Shown piece after piece: positions 7,412-12,200 of a DNA stretch of 12,200 nt. This DNA is from Acidobacteriota bacterium (GTDB lineage Bacteria; Acidobacteriota; Vicinamibacteria; Vicinamibacterales; UBA823). Location: assembly GCA_003509065.1 (NCBI GenBank), contig DODG01000156.1, positions 1 to 12,200 of the forward strand, written 5' to 3'. A model generated the notes under the pieces. That model was not told the origin of the DNA. It saw nothing but the letters and a program-made list of their open reading frames with translations, and did not search any database. The position numbers were made by a program, and so were the translations under genes. Every line of letters begins with the position of its first letter. Position 1 is the stretch's first letter.

Positions 7412-8605
7412 TTGATCTTTGCCCGAACCCATCACCTGCTCCAAGACAAACATTTCGTTCGAGTCTGGTTAACGGGCGCAATCTGCAATACCGTTCGATG
7501 GCTTGAATTTCTTGGCATGGGAATGTTTGTCTTTCAAATGACCGGGTCTGCCTTTGACGTATCTATAGTCGCCGCCGTGCGTTTACTTCCGTTGTTCTTT
7601 TTTGGACCTCTAACCGGCGCCATCGCTGACCGTGTCAATCGGTCCCGATTGCTCGCCGGTAGTCTGATATTCCTAATCGCAATCTTTTCCACACTGGGCA
7701 TACTCGCTAGTTTGGGCGAGTTACGACTGACACATATCAACATCGCTGCATTTCTCAGTGGTCTGGTATTGTCCGGAGAACATTCTGTTCGCCGCGCCCT
7801 ACTTGGTGAGATTTCCGGTGTGAAGTCCTTAGCCGCGGCCAACGGTTTAGACAGGTCGACCGACAATATCACCCTCATCGCCGGCCCATTGGTCGGTGGA
7901 CTGCTTTTCCAGACGATCGGCCTTATCGGAACATGCGCAGTGGTTTGCATTATGCTGGGGATCGCACTGGGCCTGATCGTCGGGGTCCCTTCCAAACCGC
8001 AAATGACCGACGCGCCCCCTGTCTCACTCTTCTTCGACATCCGCCAGGCACTTAAATTCGCTCTGGCAACACCCGCGATTCTACGGGTGCTGATAACCAC
8101 TATCATCTTCAACTTCTGTGTCTGGCCATTATGGGCTCTGATGCCAATTATCGCGGCAACACAATTACACCTTGATCCGTTGTGGACTGGCCTCTTGATG
8201 TCAACTACTGGTATCGGGTCCCTTGCAGGCGCACTGTGTGTAATTGGATATGTTAGACCGCGTCACTACCAATCAACTTTTTTTTTCAGCTCACTATTAT
8301 TTCTTTTCGCAATCGCTTTATTTTCCGTATCGAACAGTCTGTGGGGAAGTTGTATTATTTTCTTTGCCGCTGGCTTAGGCCTTTCTGGATTCGCGATTTT
8401 GCAAACAACTATTATTCTATCAGTCAGTCCGCGGCATACCCGCAGCACGATAATGGGCGTTGTTGTCATGTGTATCGGGACCAGTCCTGCGGGAATCGCC
8501 TCGGGTGGATTTCTGGCGGACCAAATCGGCGTACCCAATGCCTTACTCCTGATTGCACTTACCGGATTGATTGGAATGTGTCTAACTCGGATCATCGTCA
8601 GATAA
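7412..8605 (+). CDS. MFS transporter (exporter-like, 12-helix type)
   Basis: This is an inner-membrane major facilitator protein of about 397 residues. The sequence is dominated by hydrophobic segments consistent with about 12 membrane helices. The MFS loop motif after helix 2 is visible as GPLTGAIADRVNR (about residues 65-77), and a half-matching region SLAGALCVIGYVRPRH starts the second bundle. RWLEFLGMGMFVFQMTGS and the SGEHSVRRALLGE segment resemble drug/siderophore exporters of the MFS_3 (EntS-like) group, so export is more likely than import. The start is uncertain. GGAGG (7401-7405) directly abuts the ATG at 7406, leaving no spacer, whereas the in-frame TTG at 7412 has 6 bases and is preferred. 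The gene is divergent from the aminotransferase operon and 116 bases before the ABC operon, suggesting shared control. The cargo is unknown; a pathway intermediate or product is inferred. A 9-T run at 8278-8286 lies inside the gene. Confidence 0.88.
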   Translation: MIFARTHHLLQDKHFVRVWLTGAICNTVRWLEFLGMGMFVFQMTGSAFDVSIVAAVRLLPLFFFGPLTGAIADRVNRSRLLAGSLIFLIAIFSTLGILASLGELRLTHINIAAFLSGLVLSGEHSVRRALLGEISGVKSLAAANGLDRSTDNITLIAGPLVGGLLFQTIGLIGTCAVVCIMLGIALGLIVGVPSKPQMTDAPPVSLFFDIRQALKFALATPAILRVLITTIIFNFCVWPLWALMPIIAATQLHLDPLWTGLLMSTTGIGSLAGALCVIGYVRPRHYQSTFFFSSLLFLFAIALFSVSNSLWGSCIIFFAAGLGLSGFAILQTTIILSVSPRHTRSTIMGVVVMCIGTSPAGIASGGFLADQIGVPNALLLIALTGLIGMCLTRIIVR

Positions 8606-8620
8606 TAATTTATAATTATA

Positions 8621-8647
8621 ATGACATTTTACTATGCGCCCTATAAT
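8621..8647 (+). promoter_or_regulatory. Candidate promoter of the ABC transporter operon
   Basis: A perfect TATAAT (8642-8647) is preceded by ATGACA (8621-8626; 5 of 6 to TTGACA) with a short 15-base spacer, and by an AT-rich stretch (8602-8622) that could act as an UP element. Transcription would begin near 8654, about 68 bases before the ATPase ATG. The sub-optimal spacer suggests regulation. Confidence 0.5.
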
Positions 8648-8660
8648 CTCATTCCTCACC

Positions 8661-8676
8661 TAACTCAAAAGAGTTA
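8661..8676. promoter_or_regulatory. Inverted repeat in the ABC operon leader, possible operator
   Basis: TAACTC and GAGTTA are perfect 6-bp arms around AAAA. The repeat sits just downstream of the predicted start of transcription, where a repressor could block the polymerase. As an RNA hairpin it would be weak and lacks a U-tract, so an attenuator is less likely. It shares no sequence with the 7240-7264 palindrome. Confidence 0.3.
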
Positions 8677-8721
8677 ACTTGCGATTCTTTCATAAGCCTT
8701 CCCATCTAGGATTCTCTTACC

Positions 8722-9516
8722 ATGGTTATGCCGACAAACACGTCTGATCGCAACGTAGTTGTAAAGGTTGTAGACCTCCACAAGACGTTTGGAACACTGG
8801 AGGTGCTAAGGGGCATCTCGTTAGACGTGCATGAAGGCGATGTACTGACACTGCTCGGCGCTAGCGGATCCGGGAAAACCACGTTACTTAGGTGCATTAA
8901 TTACCTCGAACAGCCCACTTCAGGTGAAACGTACATTGATGGACGCCCGCTGGGTTTTCAGATCGATGCTGCCGGGCGCCGGACCAATGCTTCCCAGACT
9001 TCCATTAATGCTTTGCGCATGGAAATAGGGATGGTCTTTCAACAATTTAATCTGTGGCCACATATGACGGCGTTCGAAAATATTATTGAGGCGCCGTTGA
9101 GGGTAAAAAAGCTTGCGCGTTCAGAAGTAGAGTCATTCGCAACAGAATTACTCAGGAGAGTTGAACTGCTTGACAAAAGGGATGAGTATCCGGCGCGCCT
9201 GTCTGGAGGACAGCAGCAACGAGTTGCAATCGCGCGGGCGCTTGCAATGCAACCCAAGGTCATGCTGTTCGACGAACCCACTTCATCACTAGATCCGGAA
9301 CTTATTAGTGAGGTTCTTGGAGTAATGCGATCTCTCGCGAAAGAAGGAACCACCATGATCGTAGTCACCCACGAAATGGGCTTTGCTCGTGAAGTGTCTG
9401 ATCGAGTCGTTCTACTACACGATGGAATGATTGAAGAAGATGGTCCCCCAGAAGAGGTCATAGACAACCCCAAAAGCTCCCGCAGCAAGCAATTCTTTTC
9501 AAGTATTTTGCATTAG
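8722..9516 (+). CDS. Polar amino-acid ABC transporter ATPase (HisP/GlnQ type)
   Basis: This is the cytoplasmic ATPase that drives an amino-acid-type importer. All nucleotide-binding motifs are intact: Walker A GASGSGKT (46-53), Q-loop at [12 protein letters not shown] (Gln107/108), signature LSGGQQQR (160-167), Walker B VMLFDEP (180-186), D-loop SSLDPE (188-193) and the switch His217 in THEMGFA. The FNLWPHMT and [13 protein letters not shown] strings are characteristic of the polar amino-acid uptake family, including histidine, glutamine, arginine and opine systems. The 264-residue length is normal. The ATG at 8722 follows AGGA (8708-8711) by 10 bases; another ATG at 8728 is less well placed. 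It is the first gene of a four-gene operon, with 15 bases to the first permease. Regulation probably acts at the promoter upstream. Confidence 0.95.
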   Translation: MVMPTNTSDRNVVVKVVDLHKTFGTLEVLRGISLDVHEGDVLTLLGASGSGKTTLLRCINYLEQPTSGETYIDGRPLGFQIDAAGRRTNASQTSINALRMEIGMVFQQFNLWPHMTAFENIIEAPLRVKKLARSEVESFATELLRRVELLDKRDEYPARLSGGQQQRVAIARALAMQPKVMLFDEPTSSLDPELISEVLGVMRSLAKEGTTMIVVTHEMGFAREVSDRVVLLHDGMIEEDGPPEEVIDNPKSSRSKQFFSSILH

Positions 9517-9531
9517 TACCCAGGGCTTACC

Positions 9532-10233
9532 TTGATAGAACAACTCGCTTCAATCGTCTCCGGTTTTTCTCTTTTCTGGGAATACAAGGCGGTGATGCTA
9601 CCGGGTCTCTGGTATAACTTTCTGGTATTTTTTTTAGTTGTTGTCTTTGGTGTGGTTCTTGGTCTTATTTTTTCGACAATCCGCCTAAACACAAATATCG
9701 CAGTACGGGCAATCGCCACCTTTTACATCGGGTTATTCAGAAACGCGCCTGAATACGTCACGCTGGTCTGGTTTCTTTATGTTCCCGCCTTACTCCTAAG
9801 CAAACTACTCGAAAGCAACGTGACATTTGATCCGCTCGTTGTGGCCGTCATGGCCCTATCACTCTCCGCTGGCGCCTTCTACGCTGAAATATTTCGCGCT
9901 GGAATCCTGTCTGTTCCTAAGGGTCATATAGAGGCGGCGCGCGCTACGGGTATGTCACGAACACTTACATTACGCCGTATCATTCTGCCTCAGGCCATTC
10001 GACAGATGCTCCCAGAATTTCTTAACGAGTGCGTATCAGTTTTTAAAGGAACCACACTGGTTTCTCTTGTAATGGTCCCTGACCTTGTCTACGGCGTGAA
10101 TCTTGTGTCCAGTTACACCGGCCAGGCGCTGCCACTGTATACCGGAATCGCTCTGATTTACTTTGTCATTGTTTTTACAATGACCAGCATTGCTGAAAAA
10201 TTAAGCAATCCCTGGCGGGACAAAATAGGCTAA
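9532..10233 (+). CDS. Amino-acid ABC transporter permease 1 (HisQ/HisM type)
   Basis: This is an inner-membrane permease of the histidine/glutamate/glutamine/arginine/opine family, forming the import channel with the next gene's product. Hydrophobic segments are near residues 25-48, 60-90, 100-120 and 175-220. The cytoplasmic EAA loop that docks on the ATPase is clear, from EAARATGM to RRIILPQA (134-155). The family's usual FRGTP segment after the first helices appears as FRNAPEYV, a mild departure. The start is TTG at 9532, with CAGGG (9521-9525) 6 bases upstream. The ATG at residue 22 would cut into the first helix, so TTG is preferred, though not proven. The gene is 15 bases from the ATPase stop and 5 bases before the second permease. 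Confidence 0.93.
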   Translation: MIEQLASIVSGFSLFWEYKAVMLPGLWYNFLVFFLVVVFGVVLGLIFSTIRLNTNIAVRAIATFYIGLFRNAPEYVTLVWFLYVPALLLSKLLESNVTFDPLVVAVMALSLSAGAFYAEIFRAGILSVPKGHIEAARATGMSRTLTLRRIILPQAIRQMLPEFLNECVSVFKGTTLVSLVMVPDLVYGVNLVSSYTGQALPLYTGIALIYFVIVFTMTSIAEKLSNPWRDKIG

Positions 10234-10238
10234 CGGCC

Positions 10239-10913
10239 ATGGCATCATTCCTGGAAACTGCCTGGGGCCGAGCAATGTGGAATGCTCGGGACAATCTACT
10301 CGATGGTCTGTCAATTACGTTACAGGTGACCGCATTGGGATTTATAGGTGCTGTCGTTATTGGGCTCGCGTTGTGTCTCATCACAATGTACATCAAACCC
10401 CTCTACTGGCCAGCCCGTTTTGTAGTCAATTTTTTTCGGGCAACGCCGATCATCTGCCAACTAATGTGGGTTAATTATGTTTGGCCACCATTATTTGGTT
10501 GGCCCACCTCACTATTTCAGGCCGGCTGCATCGCACTCGCCCTTCAATCAGCTGGATATCTTGCTGAAACCTTCCGTGCAGGCATTGAAGGAATAAATCG
10601 TGGACATATAGAGGCCGGGCGTTCACTGGGAATGCCCGCGCACCTGGTGATGAGACGTATCATTCTGCCCCAGGCTTTTCATACAATGGCGCCAGCAATA
10701 ATGAACCAGTTTATGGTGGTCATCCGTTCTTCCACCCTAGTTTCCATCATCGGTGTAGCTGATTTAATGCACTGGGGGCATCATTTGAGCGCGGAATGGT
10801 TTGAACCAATTGGAATTATGAGCACTATTGCAGTGTTCTATATCGTCGTTATCGGGACTTTATCTTCACTATTTAAATGGTATTCAGAGCGCCTTCGAAA
10901 TCGCTACGTTTGA
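10239..10913 (+). CDS. Amino-acid ABC transporter permease 2 (HisM/GlnP type)
   Basis: This is the second inner-membrane subunit of the importer, 224 residues. The N-terminal NLLDGLSITLQVTALGFIGAVVIGL is the classic first helix of the His/Glu/Gln permease family. FFRATPIICQLMW (65-77) follows, and the EAA loop runs from EAGRSLGM to LPQA (125-146). STLVSIIGVADLM and a last hydrophobic helix near residues 190-212 complete the domain. It starts at ATG 10239, only 5 bases after the first permease's stop, so translation is probably coupled. An AGG at 10227-10229 may serve as a weak ribosome site. Its EAA loop is similar at the DNA level to permease 1, as expected for paralogous partners. A 91-base gap separates it from the binding protein. 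Confidence 0.94.
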   Translation: MASFLETAWGRAMWNARDNLLDGLSITLQVTALGFIGAVVIGLALCLITMYIKPLYWPARFVVNFFRATPIICQLMWVNYVWPPLFGWPTSLFQAGCIALALQSAGYLAETFRAGIEGINRGHIEAGRSLGMPAHLVMRRIILPQAFHTMAPAIMNQFMVVIRSSTLVSIIGVADLMHWGHHLSAEWFEPIGIMSTIAVFYIVVIGTLSSLFKWYSERLRNRYV

Positions 10914-10991
10914 TACCTCCCGGACAACCATTGTGCGACTGAGCACTAATAACCTAAACTAATATTGTGAGGCACCCGTCAATCGTTTATC

Positions 10992-10997
10992 AGGAGG
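10992..10997 (+). promoter_or_regulatory. Strong ribosome binding site of the solute-binding protein
   Basis: A perfect AGGAGG lies 7 bases before the ATG at 11005. It is much stronger than the sites of the two permeases, in line with the usual excess of binding protein over membrane subunits. Confidence 0.75.
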
Positions 10998-11004
10998 AAA
11001 TACT

Positions 11005-11895
11005 ATGAGCCGAGAACCAAAACATGATGACGACAGTAACCAACCCAAAGTCAATCGACGCAATTTTTTAAAATCAGCAATCGGCACTGGTGGAATTGCA
11101 GCCGCGGCGGGAGTGATTACAGCTAACCTGCCGATTAAGGATGCTTACGCCGCATTGCTGGAGTCAGGCATCAGAGATGACTCGGTACTCGCGAGAATTA
11201 AAAAAACTGGCAAGCTAAAAGTCGGCTATGCGCAAACCAAACCCAATTTCTATCTTGATCTCAAAAAAAATGAATTAAGAGGGATATTTCACGACGCCAC
11301 CGAATTTCTAGGTGAACAGTGTGAAGTCGGCGTGGAATATCAAGAAGTGTCATGGAAGAATGCAACCGTCGGTCTACGTAAAGGTGATTACGATATGTTC
11401 GCGTCATCGCTAACCTATACGGTGCCACGAGCACTTGTGGTTGATTATGCCGGTCCGCTGCATCACAAAGGCTTTGGGATAATGGTGCATAAGGACGACG
11501 CGGGTAAATTCACGAAGGTTGAGGACTTTAATAATGCAGATGTCACCTTCTCTGCCAACCAAGGTTCGTCTATAGAAAATCAGATTAAGGTTAATTTTCC
11601 GAATGCCAAGGTGATATCGATTCCGGGTACCCTCGCGATGTCCTTCGAGCCCGTGAAAAACAAACAGGCCACCGCTGCTATCGACGGAGATTTCGACATC
11701 GAAGTCTTCGCGTCGAGTGCCAATTGGGCCCACTTCACCGGAATTGTTTTTGAGACCTTACCGAATACTTGGGCAGTCAGGTACGGAGATCCTGAATGGG
11801 TCGCGTTTCTCGATATGTTCTGTGACCGCATGCAAAGTACTGGCTGGATGAGAAGGCGCTTTGCGGCTTATCGGGAGGAACTTGTCGACGGTTAG
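11005..11895 (+). CDS. Tat-exported amino-acid-type solute-binding protein (SBP family 3)
   Basis: This is the periplasmic receptor that delivers substrate to the ABC importer encoded just upstream. The N-terminus has a twin-arginine motif, NRRNFLK (Arg18-Arg19), then a weakly hydrophobic alanine/glycine segment and a probable cleavage site after DAYA (46-49). This predicts folded export by the Tat route. The mature part begins ARIKKTGKLKVGY (63-75), a standard family-3 opening. FASSLTYTVPRALVVDYAGP (132-151) holds the TxxR arrangement (Arg142) that binds the ligand's alpha-carboxylate in this family. A late AAIDGDFDIEV segment (Asp227/Asp229) is where the amino-group ligand usually lies. These residues favour an amino acid or close analogue as ligand. 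The start is fixed by AGGAGG 7 bases upstream. The 91-base gap before it could hold an internal promoter or processing site, but nothing convincing is seen. Confidence 0.93.
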   Translation: MSREPKHDDDSNQPKVNRRNFLKSAIGTGGIAAAAGVITANLPIKDAYAALLESGIRDDSVLARIKKTGKLKVGYAQTKPNFYLDLKKNELRGIFHDATEFLGEQCEVGVEYQEVSWKNATVGLRKGDYDMFASSLTYTVPRALVVDYAGPLHHKGFGIMVHKDDAGKFTKVEDFNNADVTFSANQGSSIENQIKVNFPNAKVISIPGTLAMSFEPVKNKQATAAIDGDFDIEVFASSANWAHFTGIVFETLPNTWAVRYGDPEWVAFLDMFCDRMQSTGWMRRRFAAYREELVDG

Positions 11896-12200
11896 TGGTG
11901 CGACGACGTTATCTTCTCTTTGCAGTAAAGTCGTTAAAAAGGAGCGGCGCGATAGCGCCGCTCCTTGAAAATCCCACAATACAATATCAATCAATGTTCC
12001 ACTAACACCTGCGGAGACCCTGGTTTTCGTGAATGCCTAATTCGAACTAGAGCGTCTAAATGCATGCTCAGCTCAATACTCATACCCCCTTGATATGCCG
12101 TTACTGTCGTGCCGCAGTGTTATTGGCCGTTTATTACGACCACCGCGCCAACTCCATCCGATCACGACGAAAGGGCAAATATACGACCCCACCCATGCAC
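11896..12200. other. Right flank, no recognised gene
   Basis: Apart from the hairpin at 11939-11966, I recognise nothing here. Three short frames run off the right edge: a - strand frame ending at a TAA (12134-12136; visible tail VVYLPFRRDRMELARWS), another - strand frame ending at a TGA (12073-12075), and a + strand frame from an ATG at 12060 without a ribosome site. The first is the most protein-like and fits the - strand orientation of the hairpin, but about 20 residues are too few to identify. Confidence 0.4.
11939..11966. terminator. Perfect 12-bp GC-rich hairpin, probable terminator (better on - strand)
   Basis: AAGGAGCGGCGC and GCGCCGCTCCTT are exact complements around a GATA tetraloop, 43 bases after the binding-protein stop. 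On the + strand the stem is followed by GAAAATCCC, with no U-tract. On the - strand it is followed by a T-run (CTCCTTTTTAACG), the classic intrinsic form. It may end transcription from both sides, and it hints at a convergent - strand gene to the right. Confidence 0.75.

Noticed and set aside
7534..8112. 192-codon open frame on the - strand, antisense to the MFS gene
   Set aside because: Its composition is that of a reversed hydrophobic gene, with no recognisable motif or ribosome site, and the + strand MFS frame clearly codes with family motifs.
9039..9488. 149-codon - strand frame inside the ATPase gene
   Set aside because: It is serine/arginine-rich low-complexity sequence caused by reading the ATPase codons backwards; the ATPase motifs lie on the opposite strand.
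9975..10672. Near-identical short DNA string (CGTATCATTCTGCC) in the two permease genes
   Set aside because: Both copies encode the conserved RRIILPQA part of the EAA loop, so this is paralogy and protein constraint rather than a repeat element.
10933..10946. GTGC-GACTGA-GCAC hairpin between permease 2 and the binding-protein gene
   Set aside because: A 4-bp stem is too short to call a terminator or processing site.

Overview
The window reads as a metabolic island from a free-living bacterium, most likely a Gram-negative one in the Pseudomonadota. Base composition looks roughly balanced by eye. A Tat-type periplasmic solute-binding protein, Shine-Dalgarno sites and tightly packed operons support this, but no marker gene fixes the taxon. 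Nearly all of it is coding. I see no RNA gene, CRISPR array, insertion sequence or phage gene.

Layout. (1) 1-3465, + strand: the 3' part of a hydantoinase/oxoprolinase A subunit (the window edge cuts its N-terminus) and the complete B subunit, 14 bases apart. (2) 3535-7214, - strand, read right to left: a class III (glutamate-1-semialdehyde aminomutase-like) PLP aminotransferase, an amidohydrolase-2 family protein, and a fold-type III PLP enzyme of the D-threonine aldolase/D-serine dehydratase family. They form one apparent operon that converges on the hydantoinase genes. (3) 7412-8605, + strand: an MFS exporter-like protein, divergent from the - strand operon across a 197-base control region holding a 25-bp imperfect palindrome. 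(4) 8722-11895, + strand: a complete polar amino-acid ABC importer (ATPase, two permeases, Tat-exported binding protein) with a good promoter candidate in front. (5) 11896-12200: a strong GC-rich hairpin, then sequence with no recognised gene.

Working model (inference). The ABC system imports a small amino-acid-like or cyclic-amide nitrogen compound. The HyuAB pair opens a lactam, hydantoin or oxoproline ring at the expense of ATP. The fold-III PLP enzyme and the class III aminotransferase handle the resulting (D-, beta- or omega-) amino acid, with the amidohydrolase acting on an intermediate and the MFS protein exporting a product or toxic intermediate. The logic resembles caprolactam degradation, where a HyuAB-like lactamase feeds a class III aminotransferase, but the gene set differs and the substrate cannot be read from sequence. 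Two of the enzymes appear to lack metal-site residues typical of their families, which makes the pathway chemistry the most interesting open question. No transcription regulator lies inside the window.
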